Positions 1 to 9,075 of a DNA stretch of 64,000 nt are shown piece after piece. Position 1 is the stretch's first letter. Each line of letters opens with the position of its first letter. The position numbers and the translations under genes are program-made. The stretch comes from Syntrophobacterales bacterium (GTDB lineage Bacteria; Desulfobacterota; Desulfobaccia; Desulfobaccales; 0-14-0-80-60-11), in the NCBI GenBank assembly GCA_023229795.1, contig JALNYP010000013.1, positions 1 to 64,000 on the forward strand. The letters are read 5' to 3'. The notes beneath the pieces were generated by a model, which was given only the letters and a program-made list of their open reading frames with translations, had not been told where the DNA came from and searched no databases.

Positions 1-68
1 ATACCCGGATTTTGATCCAGGACCTGGGAAATGGCCTCCAGTTCCCGGGCTACTTCATTCCTCGGCAT
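1..68 (-). CDS. Partial 5' end of an unidentified protein at window edge
   Basis: Reading leftwards from an ATG at 68, 22 codons stay open to the window edge and give a protein-like start (MPRNEVARELEAISQVLDQN). The style resembles the N-terminus of some transposases (an acidic helix ending in LDQNP), but this is only an impression. The opposite strand is also open (to a stop near 197) but its composition is less protein-like. Too short to identify. Confidence 0.2.
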   Translation of the reverse strand, partial: MPRNEVARELEAISQVLDQNPG

Positions 69-246
69 GAGATGCAAAAGGTTCCGTTGTGGGTCCCGTT
101 TTTGGCGCATATACCAACCTCGGAAAGCTATCTTTCTAAATTAAATCAACCTGTTACTTCACCTAAGATAACACTTTCCGAGTTAAAACGTGATTGAAAA
201 ATTACCCTTTATTAAATTATTTCAGCCAGATATCCTTTCTGGATGA

Positions 247-1023
247 GAACTAACTAGAAAATATATTGTAAAAAGAAGGATAGCCGAAAAATGGATATTG
301 GAAGGCCTTCGGGCTCTCGGCGAAAAATGGCCCGGCATCGGCGCCGGCTTACGGGATAAACTGCGGGAGATACGCACCCTGGAACAGAATTGGCCGGTGG
401 TGACCGCGCTGCGGGTCGAAGAATTCGTGCGGTATCCTTCTCTCCAGGCCTTCACGGATTGCAGGAAAGCCAGCGTCAAAGCCAAGGCCTGGCCCCAGGT
501 GCGTGAATCTCTTTTGCGCTACCTGGAAACCGGTGAGCTCCCCTGGAAGCAGAAGGGCTGGCCCTTGCCGGAAACCGGCCTGGAGCAGCCCGAGGCGGAT
601 CAGCGCAATCGATTTCCCCTGATCAGCGATCTGATTGACATCGCTATTCTGGAAAAAAAGCCCGACCAGGTGCTGAAATGGTACGATCAGCGTCCCAAAG
701 GTCGGTTTGGGTGCCCCTGGCTAGATGAAGACGCCATCGCCGACGCCGTTCAAGTCCAGGCGCCGGAGCGGGCGGTGGCCATCTGGAAGAATAAGGCGGA
801 ACGACTGATCGCCCAGGTCAAGCCCCAGGCCTACCAGGAAGCGGCACAATACCTCCGTAAAGCAGGGTTGGTCATGTCCAAACAGAATAACCAGGCGCAA
901 TGGGATCAATACCTGGGGAGCCTGAAGAAAACGCACGCCCGCAAACGCCGTTTGATAGAAATCCTGGATGGTTTGGCCGAAAAGCCAATCATAAAAAAAG
1001 ACGCTGAAAATCATGTTTTTTGA
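247..1023 (+). pseudogene. C-terminal fragment of a SWIM zinc-finger-type protein
   Basis: The frame opens after a stop at 244 and runs to 1023 without a plausible start; the first usable codon is TTG at 298. The last 60 residues (YLRKAGLVMS then a Tyr-Leu, Lys/Arg-rich helix ending LIEILDGL) match my recollection of the C-terminal helical region of large uncharacterised SWIM zinc-finger proteins, normally 500-700 residues. The SWIM domain itself is absent, so this looks like a 3' remnant. Neighbouring genes are also broken, which fits a decayed accessory region. Family assignment is by memory of C-terminal style and is moderate only. Confidence 0.45.
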
Positions 1024-1100
1024 GTAAAGGGACCACTTTTCTCACCAGACCCTGAGTCAATCACTTCCAAGGAAGTTTTCTCTTTTTTTGGTGGGCATCA

Positions 1101-1601
1101 ATGGATTTCGAAACTTTGTTGCAAAAGTATCAGGCCTTGCTCGCCGAAAACCAGGCCTTGAAAGAAGAGAACCTATCCTTGAAGTCTCGGTTGGGTCTGG
1201 CCGAACCCTTGGAAAGTCAGTCTTCTCCAGAGGAGGTTCAGCAGGAGCCCTTCCGCTCGGAACCACCTTTTTACCTCAACGATGGAGCGAATCCCACGGA
1301 AAAGATCCGGCTCTTCATGTCCTTGTTTAAGGGGCGTGAAGACGTGTACGCGAAAAGATGGGAGGGCAGGGAAGGCAGGGCCGGATACGCGCCGGTCTGC
1401 CTGAATGAATGGAAACCTGGATTTTGTAAAAAGCCTTAAGTGCACCTTCTGCAAACATAAATCATATGCTCCCCTGGATGACGAGGTCGTAGAAGCACAT
1501 CTGCGGGGAAACCTTGTGGCCGGCATCTATCCCCTGTGTCAGGATGAAAAGTGCCATTTTCTGGCCATGGACTTCGATAAAGATGGCTGGCAGATGCTAA
1601 T
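1101..1601 (+). pseudogene. TOTE conflict-system protein, N-terminal (AEP primase) fragment
   Basis: An ATG at 1101 starts a coiled-coil (LLAENQALKEENLSLKSRL) followed by the hallmark start of the archaeo-eukaryotic primase domain of TOTE proteins: EKIRLFMSLFKGREDVYAKR, then GYAPVCLNEW, a Cys pair (CTFC) and CHFLAMDFD. The frame breaks at about 1434, where one extra T after AAAAAGCC ends the first frame at a TAA (1437-1439); the protein continues in the next frame from KCTFCKH. It then runs directly into the inverted repeat at 1602. The rest of the primase and the helicase N-terminus are missing; the C-terminal part reappears at 2976. TOTE proteins are AEP primase plus SF2 helicase plus PLD, thought to act in biological conflict. 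Confidence 0.75.
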
Positions 1602-1643
1602 GGCGGGATGCGCTTCGCTTTCCCGCCCTACGGGCTACGGGCT
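1602..1643 (+). repeat. 42-nt REP-like palindromic repeat, left copy
   Basis: A 42-nt unit that is the exact reverse complement of 2934-2975. It contains its own hairpin (GGCGGGA ... TCCCGCC with GCG/CGC inside) followed by two CTACGGG-type steps. A degenerate copy lies at 41998-42022. The unit looks like a REP/RAYT-type or similar palindromic repeat. Confidence 0.85.
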
Positions 1644-1717
1644 TTAGTTTATAATGCTTTTCTTTCTCAGAGCATAAAATTGTTAAGAGCGGAACCTTCC
1701 TATCTCCAAAACACAAT

Positions 1718-2767
1718 TTAAATCCCAAAAAATGAACATTGCATGGAAGGTTCTAAAAATGCGAGAGGATTACTCGGGTTTAGAATATATTCTGGCATCT
1801 CATCTGCCAAGGCTCTTACTTCATCTTTGGAAAGCTTTAAAATTGGTGAGTGTAGGGAATTAGACAACCAGAAAATGAAACCATCAATAATTTCAATAAT
1901 TTTATCTTTCCCAAGAATTGATGGAATTGTAACCCTCAGGGAATTTGAAAAACTATCCGGAACCAAATGAACACAATGCTTGTGCAATGATTGAGTGTCT
2001 TCAAAATATCTTCGATAATCGAAATTTCTTTGCTTCCTACCAACAATTACAACATCATAGAAGAAACCCTGCTTACCTGCAATGGGGGGAATTCTATTAT
2101 TCTTAGACCACTCACGTGAAATAATCTCAATAGTCACCGCAAACCAAGCATTGGGATCAGCAATTCCAATCATAACCCATTTATTATCTTCTATTTGTTG
2201 ATATGGAAATTGATTAAGATGAATAAATTTATGTATAACAGGATCATCAGTGGGTGGAAGTACTGGGCGTGTAGCATTGTAACTTGTACAAAAACCCCAA
2301 AATCCTTTATCTAAATCGCGAAGTAATTGAAGAGTTCTCTGTAAATCATCAAAATGCCCTCGGCGGAAATGAGCAACTCTATTTCTAATTAGTTTTATTT
2401 CAATAAGTTTCGCAGTCCATAAATCTTTAGGTGGTAAATATTGCTGGAAATATTGCCAAAACGATTCCTTTTCTATTGTAGAGCATACATCGCTAAACGT
2501 AGAATAACTAAGTAAATCAGCCTCTGGTGTTGGCATATGTGTAAGTCTATCATCAGCTTCGCGAGAATTCCTTCCTCTGCTTGTAACAATATGGGTTTCC
2601 CATTCATCCCCATAAGCTGCACGAAACTCAACATAAACCATCCGGCGCAACCAAATTTCAAGTTGCCAAAGCCTGACATAAGTTTCTACCACACGCTCCG
2701 GTAATTCTCCGACAGTATTTAAAGCTTCAATCAATCTATTAGGAATATCTTCGTTTGATTCAACCAT
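1718..2767 (-). CDS. HEPN-domain protein (Swt1-like HEPN), probable defence or RNase function
   Basis: A 349-residue protein. Residues 25-160 read like a Swt1-type HEPN domain: VRLWQLEIWLRRMVYVEFRA, then a helix with KLIEIKLIRNRVAHF, giving R128-x4-H133, the RX4-6H signature of HEPN ribonucleases. The remaining 190 residues are not recognised. Base composition is much more AT-rich than the surroundings, suggesting recent acquisition. The gene is alone on the minus strand between 42-nt inverted repeats inside a wrecked TOTE gene. A role in phage defence is inferred from the domain and context only. Confidence 0.7.
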   Translation of the reverse strand: MVESNEDIPNRLIEALNTVGELPERVVETYVRLWQLEIWLRRMVYVEFRAAYGDEWETHIVTSRGRNSREADDRLTHMPTPEADLLSYSTFSDVCSTIEKESFWQYFQQYLPPKDLWTAKLIEIKLIRNRVAHFRRGHFDDLQRTLQLLRDLDKGFWGFCTSYNATRPVLPPTDDPVIHKFIHLNQFPYQQIEDNKWVMIGIADPNAWFAVTIEIISREWSKNNRIPPIAGKQGFFYDVVIVGRKQRNFDYRRYFEDTQSLHKHCVHLVPDSFSNSLRVTIPSILGKDKIIEIIDGFIFWLSNSLHSPILKLSKDEVRALADEMPEYILNPSNPLAFLEPSMQCSFFGI

Positions 2768-2933
2768 AATCTTTGGGGACCCCTTTCCCCGAATTTAACC
2801 CCAAAAAGTTTCCCTATTTTAAAACCAGACTTGTCCTTAAGAATGTATGATAGCACAAATTATAGCCGATATATGGTTAGCTTATCAGATTCTTACCTTG
2901 ACCATTATTTATGCAAATTCTTGGGGGATCGGC

Positions 2934-2975
2934 AGCCCGTAGCCCGTAGGGCGGGAAAGCGAAGCGCATCCCGCC
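2934..2975 (-). repeat. 42-nt REP-like palindromic repeat, right (inverted) copy
   Basis: Exact reverse complement of 1602-1643, in inverted orientation at the other end of the HEPN segment. TOTE helicase coding resumes immediately after it. The 166 bases between the HEPN gene start and this repeat hold nothing I can assign. Confidence 0.85.
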
Positions 2976-3837
2976 TTCAATGGCCCCATCCTGACCGAAA
3001 GAACCGCCCAGGTGGAATTGCTGGCCGCGCAGTTAGGCGAGCACATAACAGAGGTAATTACCCTCACCGGCGGGAAGGGGGATGAAAGAGACCAGACAGG
3101 TCCTGGCCAGAATCGCGGCAACGCCGTCAGGCCAGCCCTTGACCTTGGTGGCCACCGGCAGATATATCGGTGAGGGCTTTGATGAACCCCGACTGGATAC
3201 CTTATTTTTAGCTATGCCCATATCCTGGAGAGGAACCCTGCAGCAATACGCCGGCAGACTGCACCGCTTGTTCCAGAACAAGAAAGAAGTTCAGATCTGT
3301 GACTACGTCGATATCCACGTCAGAGCCCTGGAGAAGATGTACCAGAAAAGACTGGCCGGATATGCCGCCATCGGCTATCGGGCCAAGGGGGAAAGTCTGA
3401 CGGCGGAACCTGCCGATATCATCTTCGATAACGCCAACTTCCTCCCTGTTTATCATAACGACCTGATGAACGCGGCGCGAGAGGTGGTGATAGTCAGCCC
3501 TTTCGTGACCAGGAGGCGAGCCTTACAAATGCTAGCCACCCTGGAAACAGTCTTGGCCAAGAGGGTCTCCGTGGTCGTGGTCACCAGGCCCACTAATGCT
3601 TACAAAGAAAAAGACCGGCCAGCCTTGGAGAAAACTCTCGCCTCATTGCCAGCCTCAGGGGTGCGCCTGATGTTCAGAGCCAACATCCATCAAAAATTTG
3701 CCGTCATCGACCAGAAAATCGTGTGGTACGGCAGCATCAATCTGCTCAGCTATGGCAGTGCCCAAGAAAGCCTCATGCGGCTCGAAAGTCCGAATATCGC
3801 CCAGGAATTGTTGAAAGTCATTTCCGGCAAAGGCTGA
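2976..3837 (+). pseudogene. TOTE conflict-system protein, C-terminal fragment (helicase motifs IV-VI and PLD nuclease)
   Basis: Just after the right repeat the reading resumes as NGPILTERTAQVELLAAQL and VITLTGGKG, the motif IV region of the helicase. The frame shifts at about 3080-3085 and continues as KETRQVLARI, then LVATGRYIGEGFDEPRLDTL and QQYAGRLHR (motifs V and VI), then a phospholipase-D-like nuclease domain with NIHQKFAVID (HxK-x4-D). The 251-residue open frame from 3082 is only the 3' part of what is normally a roughly 900-residue protein. With the fragment at 1101-1601 it forms one broken gene lacking the Walker A region. Confidence 0.8.
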
Positions 3838-3937
3838 TGGCCCGGATGATGAAATTGGCCTTTTTTCTTTGGCGCCCATCATGAAAATTTGGTAACCTCA
3901 AGCAAAGAAAGAGCGAAATACTCTGGCAGGATTGAGC

Positions 3938-4273
3938 ATGGCCGAGGAAAAATTGGCGGAGAGCGACCACATCCTGGAGGAAATGGTCCGTCGGCTGGTG
4001 GCGGCTTTCGATCCCGATCACATTTATCTCTATGGCTCCAGGGCCAGGGGAGAGGCCGGGCCGGACAGCGATTACGACCTGATGCTGGTGGTCTCTGCCT
4101 CTCAGGTTCCTCGCTACCGCCGAGATCAGCAAGCATTTCGGGCGCTCTGCGGCCTGGGAGTGCCCAAAGAAGTTATTGTTCTCACCAGGGCAGAGTTTGA
4201 GGCGGGCCGCAAGGTGACCTGTTCGCTCCCGGCTACGGTGCTCCGGGAGGGGAAGCTCCTCTATGCAGCCTGA
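3938..4273 (+). CDS. MNT-type nucleotidyltransferase domain protein
   Basis: A short (111-residue) nucleotidyltransferase with the Pol-beta signature YLYGSRARGEAGPDSDYDLM: the GS of the active-site loop and the two metal-binding Asp of DSDYD. Such proteins pair with a HEPN protein (MntA/HepT-like or minimal NT/HEPN pairs) and may AMPylate the partner. The HEPN partner follows, with stop and start nearly touching (4271/4264 overlap). The ATG at 3938 follows a weak AGG. The enzyme looks intact although its partner is frameshifted. Confidence 0.8.
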   Translation: MAEEKLAESDHILEEMVRRLVAAFDPDHIYLYGSRARGEAGPDSDYDLMLVVSASQVPRYRRDQQAFRALCGLGVPKEVIVLTRAEFEAGRKVTCSLPATVLREGKLLYAA

Positions 4274-4668
4274 GAAGCTGTCCGAGGTGCGGTCCTGGCT
4301 GAAAAAAGCAGAACGACTTGTGTGGGGCCGACATTGATCTGGCTGCATCCCCACCTTTTATTGAAGATATGCTGTTTCATTGTCAGCAAGCTGCCGAGAA
4401 ATCGATGAAGGGATTTCTAACGGCTCATGACCGGGTATTCCGCAAAACCCACGATCTTGATGAACTGGCCTCCGCCTGCGAAGCCGTTGACCCCACACTG
4501 AAAGAAGTTCTGAACCCCGCCAGGGACTTGACCGTATTTGCCTGGGAGTTTCGCTACCCTGGAGAGGCTGAGACACCTTCTATAGAGGAAGCCGGGCAAT
4601 TCCGTGGCGTTGCTGGCGAAGTCTATCAAGCCATCTTGGCTCGCCTGCCCCAAGAAGCCCATCCGTAA
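4264..4668 (+). pseudogene. HEPN-domain partner of the nucleotidyltransferase, frameshifted
   Basis: The natural start is the ATG at 4264 (MQPEKLSEVRSWLKKAER), overlapping the nucleotidyltransferase gene. The frame is lost near 4302-4314, at or just after an A6 run, and the HEPN protein continues in another frame as DLCGADIDLAA, FHCQQAAEKSMKGFL and FRKTHDLDELA, typical of short HEPN proteins. One base loss explains it. This may be genuine inactivation, which would remove one half of the pair, or a homopolymer sequencing error. Confidence 0.7.
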
Positions 4669-4919
4669 TCCTTTGGCCACCGGTATAATTGGTCATTTTT
4701 CCATAAGTACCCACAGAAGACCTCTTAGAAAATTGTCTTTTGAATAGCATAAGTACCTGCGACTATCTGCCACTATCTGCTCTGGTGAGATCTGTGAATC
4801 GAATAGGTGAATCTTTTTAATGGGAAAAGCCCTGAGTCGAAATCCCCAGGACTCCAAGTGAACATTTTACCCGATCCGAACCCCCAAATTTGAGGTTGAA
4901 TCGGGAAAAATACCTAGCG

Positions 4920-5003
4920 AAATTTTCGCTATCTTTGACGTAGACGCCGAAGGGCCTTCTGTCCAAGCCATTGAAATTATTAGGTATGTAGATGCCAGTT
5001 TTT
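4920..5003 (+). repeat. Dispersed ~84-bp repeat, copy A
   Basis: This stretch matches 57153-57236 (opposite strand) over about 84 bp at roughly 75-80 percent by eye, with the core AGGCCTTCTGTCCAAG conserved. On the minus strand it reads as KTGIYIPNNFNGLDRRPFG, in the other copy as KTGISMPNDFKDLDRRP, so it may derive from a coding repeat. It lies about 185 bp before the orphan group II intron domain V. The rest of 4669-5188 holds no gene I can support. Confidence 0.6.
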
Positions 5004-5188
5004 GCAGGAAAAAGCATGAGAGTGAGAGTACCGAGGCGGGCACAGGGGCGGAACAACCCATAGTAGCGTGGAAGTCCCGTTACGGGGTGAAGGGAAGGGG
5101 TTGTATCGATCGGCCTCACCTATGGTCAACCTGCAATGAGAGGAGTCATTGCGTAAGGCAAAGCCGTGTTATTGCGGCTTATCGATGG

Positions 5189-5262
5189 GAGCCGGATGAG
5201 TCGGGAGATTCATATCTGGTCCTGGGAGGGCGTGGGGGGTAGATTCCCCCACGTTACTCGGC
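5189..5262 (+). ncRNA. Group II intron domains V-VI, orphan 3' remnant
   Basis: Positions 5189-5222 are exactly 34 nt and fold like domain V: a GAGCCGGAU arm carrying the AGC catalytic triad, a GAGUC/GAUUC upper stem and a GGGA (GNRA) tetraloop. It is followed by a G-rich/C-rich hairpin (GTGGGGG ... CCCCCAC, 5231-5253) and ACTCG, as at the 3' end of bacterial group II introns. No reverse transcriptase or domain I lies upstream, so this is a remnant or an ORF-less fragment. Assignment is from the sequence pattern only. Confidence 0.65.
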
Positions 5263-5413
5263 TGACTAAAGCACTCTGTCAATTGATTTGAATGATATAG
5301 AGCTAATAGATGGGATTGGGCCGTATAATTGAAGGTTTCCATCTAATGATTTACATATTCCTAAATAAGCCGAAGATTTTTTTTGGCGCGGGACGATAGC
5401 AACCCCCTGCCTT

Positions 5414-6535
5414 TCAGTCAGGATGACGCTCCTTGGGTAAAGTGAAAAAGAAGGTGGCTCCTTTCCCCTCTTCGCTTTCCACCCAAATACGGCCGTCGTG
5501 CGCGTCGATGATGCGTTTGACAATGGCCAGTCCCAACCCCAATCCAGTTTCCTGGCCCGCGGTTTTGCCCCGGAATAACAGTTCAAACAGATGCGGCTGA
5601 TCCTCCAAGGCAATTCCCGGCCCTTGGTCTTTCACCGCAAATTGCACCTCCATCCCGAGATCGCGCACGGTCAGGACGACCTGACTCTGGGAGGGAGAAT
5701 ATTTGATGGCATTTTCCATGAGGTTACAGAGAGCCCGCTGGAGTAAGATGGGGTCGGCCTGGAGGACGATGACGTCCTGAGGGAATTCCAGCTCCAGGGC
5801 AATCTCTTTGGCTCCGGCCAGAACTTGGCAACGGTTTATGACTTCCTGGCACTCCTTCTCCGCCTGGACGGCGCTGGGTAAAGGGGTCAGGATATGCAGG
5901 TCCAGCCGGACAAAATCCAAAAAATTGCTGATGAGCTTCTCCAACCGTTGGGCTTCCTGGTATACTGTCTCCAGATAAGTGGTCTGAGCCTCGCTGAGTT
6001 CCCCCACCTTGCCCTGACGCAGGCGGTTCAACAGGCCGCCCATCGCTACTACGGGGCCTTTCAAGTCATGGGCAAACATTCCCGCCAGTTGACGGCGCTC
6101 CTTTTCCATCTGTTTAATCGGACCGATACCACGAAAGGTTTCCACTCCTCCCAAAAGGTTCCCCTGGTTGTCTCGCAGAGCTGAGGCGGTCAACATGACC
6201 TCGTTTTTTTGACCTAAACGGTTTTGCAGGATTGCTTCCCGGGAAACCGCCTCTCCGCTGACCATGGCCACCTTCAAGGGACACTCCCGCCCGCACAGGC
6301 TGCTTTGGAGCACGTCGCCGCAAAAACGCCCCAGAGCTTCCTGCCGTGAGTAACCGGTGAGCCTTTCAGCCGCCCGGTTGAGATCCGTAATGTGCATCTC
6401 CCCGTCCACTGTGATGACTCCGTCGGCCATGCTCTGGATAATAAAGTGAGGCCAATTGGGTGATTTGGTCAAATCAGAGCTTTCTTTCTTCATATTGTCC
6501 CAGTCGTCAATAAAACAACTCAAGTTTCGCATCAA
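5414..6535 (-). CDS. PAS-domain sensor histidine kinase
   Basis: A 373-residue soluble kinase without membrane segments. PAS domain at about 30-140, HisKA with FAHDLKGPV (phospho-His about H156), and an HATPase with NLMENAIKYS (N box), VKDQGPGI (G1) and GLGLGLAIVKRI (G2). The PAS carries a cysteine cluster (C72, C81, C85; LCGRECPLKVAM) similar to that in the sigma-54 regulator at 14422, hinting at a redox or Fe-S-linked signal, though that is inference. No response regulator is adjacent. The start could be an internal Met further in. Confidence 0.9.
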   Translation of the reverse strand: MMRNLSCFIDDWDNMKKESSDLTKSPNWPHFIIQSMADGVITVDGEMHITDLNRAAERLTGYSRQEALGRFCGDVLQSSLCGRECPLKVAMVSGEAVSREAILQNRLGQKNEVMLTASALRDNQGNLLGGVETFRGIGPIKQMEKERRQLAGMFAHDLKGPVVAMGGLLNRLRQGKVGELSEAQTTYLETVYQEAQRLEKLISNFLDFVRLDLHILTPLPSAVQAEKECQEVINRCQVLAGAKEIALELEFPQDVIVLQADPILLQRALCNLMENAIKYSPSQSQVVLTVRDLGMEVQFAVKDQGPGIALEDQPHLFELLFRGKTAGQETGLGLGLAIVKRIIDAHDGRIWVESEEGKGATFFFTLPKERHPD

Positions 6536-6599
6536 GTAACTGAGGATAATTACTTATTATTACTTTAAAAAGCCATCAATAAAATGGAACAGGCTCCAA

Positions 6600-8100
6600 A
6601 TTTGTGGTAAGTTAAGACTGCGAAATCATTAACGAAACCACATAAAAAGGAGCCTTCTCTTGCATAACACCAAAATCGCTCGCTTTCAAGGGCAAATCGA
6701 AACGGCCCTGAAAAATTTCCGGGCCGGTCTGGAGTTGAGGATCAAGGAACTGTTTGCCGTGCTGCATATCCAAAGCTATCTGACCGGAGCGGGAATCCGC
6801 AAACACGAAGGCGCCAGCGCCCGACAACTCCTGTTTGTCCTCACCAACCTGACCTTTCTGCATATCAAGACCGTCCATGACTTACTCCGGCGACCGCTTA
6901 AGTCCCTGTTTAAGGCTCAAAAAGACGCCTTCTACCGCTTCAAGAAAGCCGAATGGAGTTGGGGGCCTTTTTACCGGCGCTTCCTGGCCTACCTGGGGCG
7001 GCGGCTCAAGTGGTCCCAAACCGCCCGGGACAATTGTTTGATCCTGGACACTTCCGTCCTTCCCAAACGGGGCAAACGCCTGGAAAACCTGAGTTATGAC
7101 CACTCCCAGGGCAAGACCGTCAAGGGCTATGAAATCTTGACCCTGGGATCGTTGACGCCCCGGAATTTCTATCCCGTAAACTTCGGCCACCATTTCTCAC
7201 ATAGAGCCCCGGCTGAGGCCCCAGAGGCCCAGCCCCGCAGAGTCAGGGGGGATTTGGCCCGGCGTCTTAGAGATGCCAAGGAGTTGACCAAACCCGCCTT
7301 GGCCCTGAAGATGCTCAAGGCCGCCCTGGCGCAAGGCCTTCCCGCCCGTTATCTCCTGGTGGACGCCTGGTTTACCTCCCCCACTTTCTGCCAAAGTGTC
7401 CAAGACCTGGGCCTTGAGGTTATCGGTCTTCTGAAACGGGTCCGCACCCTCTATTATCGGGACGGCAGCGGCTATACCCTGGAACAGCTTTACCAAGCCC
7501 ACAAACACTGGCTGGTCAAAGATGTGGCCTTGGGACTGGCCCTCCTCTCGGTGCCGGTCACCTGCGGCAATGGCCTTCAGGGGACTATCGTTTTTACCAA
7601 GGCTACAAAGAGCCCGACCTGGAAACCCGGCCGGGCGGCAAGATCAAGGCGGAGCCGCCGTGGGCCGCATTTTTCACCACTGACCTGACCCTGACCGCCG
7701 CCCAAGTGGTGCAAAAATATCTGGGCCGCTGGGCTATCGAAGTGTTTTTCAAAGAAGCCAAGCAGCGCCTGGGCCAAGAGCAGGGCCGTTCTTTTGCCGC
7801 TCAGGTCTATTCCGTCACCCAGGCCTTTTTCCGTTATAGCCTGTTGGCCTACATGCTGGAGCACGATGAGCGGTCCCAGACCATCGGCGACCTCTTCCGC
7901 CAACTGGAAGACGAGACCGGCAAGCTCACCTTTCTGCACCGGCTGTGGCAATACCTCATCACTTTCCTTAAGACCGTGTTAAATACTCTGGCCCAATTTT
8001 GCGACCCCAGACCCCAATTTCAGGCTTATCTCGACGCGATCACCAATGCTTTCAACTACTTTTCCCCAATTCAGGGGTGCGAAACTTGAGAAAATAACTT
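6600..8100 (+). mobile_element. IS4-like insertion sequence (ends not resolved)
   Basis: One transposase gene with short flanks. I could not find convincing terminal inverted repeats by eye, so the ends are approximate. Its GC-rich composition matches the local chromosome. The element separates the histidine kinase from a decayed cobO. Confidence 0.6.
6660..8089 (+). pseudogene. IS4-family DDE transposase, one frameshift
   Basis: Starts at TTG 6660 after AAGGAG. The DDE residues are visible: ILDTSVL (first Asp), LLVDAWFTS (second Asp) and WAIEVFFKEAK (Glu). At the T5 run 7589-7593 the frame shifts: the upstream frame ends at 7688 in Arg/Ser-rich nonsense, while the other frame continues as YQGYKEPDLETRPGG and WAAFFTTDLTLTAAQ to 8089. 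Restoring one base gives a transposase of roughly 475 residues. The slippery T5 could be a programmed frameshift, a mutation or a sequencing error. Confidence 0.8.
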
Positions 8101-8133
8101 GCAATGTGAAAAGTTGCTTCAGTAGTAAATTCT

Positions 8134-8562
8134 TTATAGCTCAATTCCCTTTCTGGCTGATACCCCCTTTTGATAATAATGTTTAATTTCATACATTTCT
8201 TTTGCCAGGTCAGCCTTTTCGAGCAATTCCTTTGGACAATATCTGCCTGTCAGAATAACTTCAACATGTTTTGGGTTATCTGGTAACAATTGATAAACTT
8301 CTTCTTAATTTAACAGGATTATAATGTAAAGCAACGCATATTTCATCTAAAATAACGATATCATATTTTCCACTAACCATCGCCTTCCGAGCTTGCTGTA
8401 ACGCTTGGTGTGCTACCATGATATCATTATCAGCAGGCACTATGAAGCTTTTCAGTCCGTTACCTGCCGCCCGCAAAGCCTGACCCAATGCCGCAGTGGT
8501 TTTGCCCTGCCATCACCCATAGAAATTTGCACATAACCTTTGCTTAATCGGCTCATCGTCAT
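8134..8562 (-). pseudogene. cobO: cob(I)alamin adenosyltransferase (CobO/BtuR type), two frameshifts
   Basis: Reading from ATG 8562: MTMSRLSKGYVQISMGDG, a frameshift within the P-loop (expected GDGKGKTTAA), then ALGQALRAAGNGLK and YDIVILDEICVALHYNPVKL, another frameshift near 8303, then HVEVILTGRYCPKELLEKAD and a stop at 8134. These are the conserved blocks of the ATP:corrinoid adenosyltransferase, which makes adenosylcobalamin. AT-rich relative to neighbours. Two independent frame breaks make real inactivation more likely than sequencing error. Confidence 0.8.
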
Positions 8563-8650
8563 TTATGCAAGCGGCACTTGCCTCTCGGAGGCGAATAGGG
8601 GCGAACCCCATCCTGGCTTCCTGGGAAAATGAGCCTGATCCACAGGATAG

Positions 8651-8685
8651 AAAAAACCCTGCCCGGGCCTTGAGCCTGGGCAGGG
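8651..8685 (-). terminator. Rho-independent terminator after the 8701-9015 gene
   Basis: On the minus strand, an 8-bp GC-rich stem (CCCTGCCC / GGGCAGGG) with a loop of about 13 nt is followed by T6. It lies 16 bases past the stop of the small glycine-rich gene. Confidence 0.85.
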
Positions 8686-8700
8686 GAAGAGGGTTGGCAG

Positions 8701-9015
8701 TCAAGCGGTCTCCAGTTCGGCGAGGCGCCGTTGAATGGCCTCCAGTTCGTTCTGCAGGGAGGCCTGCTCTTCTTTCAAGGATTGGACTTCATTCTGGGAG
8801 GCCGGCCCAGATCCGGGACTGCCCGCCCCGAAAGGGCCGTAACCGAAGGCCCTCCGACCCCAACGAGGGCGGTCATAAACGCCGCGGCCGAACCCCCAGG
8901 CCTCGCTGCCCATGCTGCGGCCAAACCTTCTCCGTCGACCCGCGCCACAGGGACCCTGGTTCCTGCCGGTGCCCGGCCCTGCTCCCAATGGTCCAGTACC
9001 ATCGTAACCTGGCAT
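8701..9015 (-). CDS. DUF5320-type small protein, Gly/Arg-rich with C-terminal coiled coil
   Basis: A 104-residue protein with the typical start MPGYDGTGPLGAGPGTGRNQ and a C-terminal heptad helix (LKEEQASLQNELEAIQRRL). The ATG at 9015 is preferred to the one 6 nt earlier because AGGAGGG lies 9 nt before it. Proteins of this type commonly sit beside NifX/ORP-like and Mrp-like genes, as here, and are thought to belong to an Fe-S or metal cofactor module, but no function is known. Confidence 0.8.
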   Translation of the reverse strand: MPGYDGTGPLGAGPGTGRNQGPCGAGRRRRFGRSMGSEAWGFGRGVYDRPRWGRRAFGYGPFGAGSPGSGPASQNEVQSLKEEQASLQNELEAIQRRLAELETA

Positions 9016-9075
9016 GATCATTTCCCTCCTAATTTCAGAAGAATCATCGGATAGGCTGCTTGATCCTGGAAATAA

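Larger units (their letters stand above)
1602..2975. mobile_element. 1.37-kb segment bounded by perfect 42-nt inverted repeats, carrying a HEPN gene
   Basis: Perfect inverted repeats (1602-1643 and 2934-2975) bound a visibly AT-richer segment holding one gene (1718-2767, minus). The segment sits inside a TOTE-type gene; coding for the end of the primase and the start of the helicase is missing, so it replaced rather than simply split the host gene. No transposase is present and I see no clear target duplication. It could be a passively mobilised cassette or the product of recombination between REP-like repeats. Confidence 0.6.
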
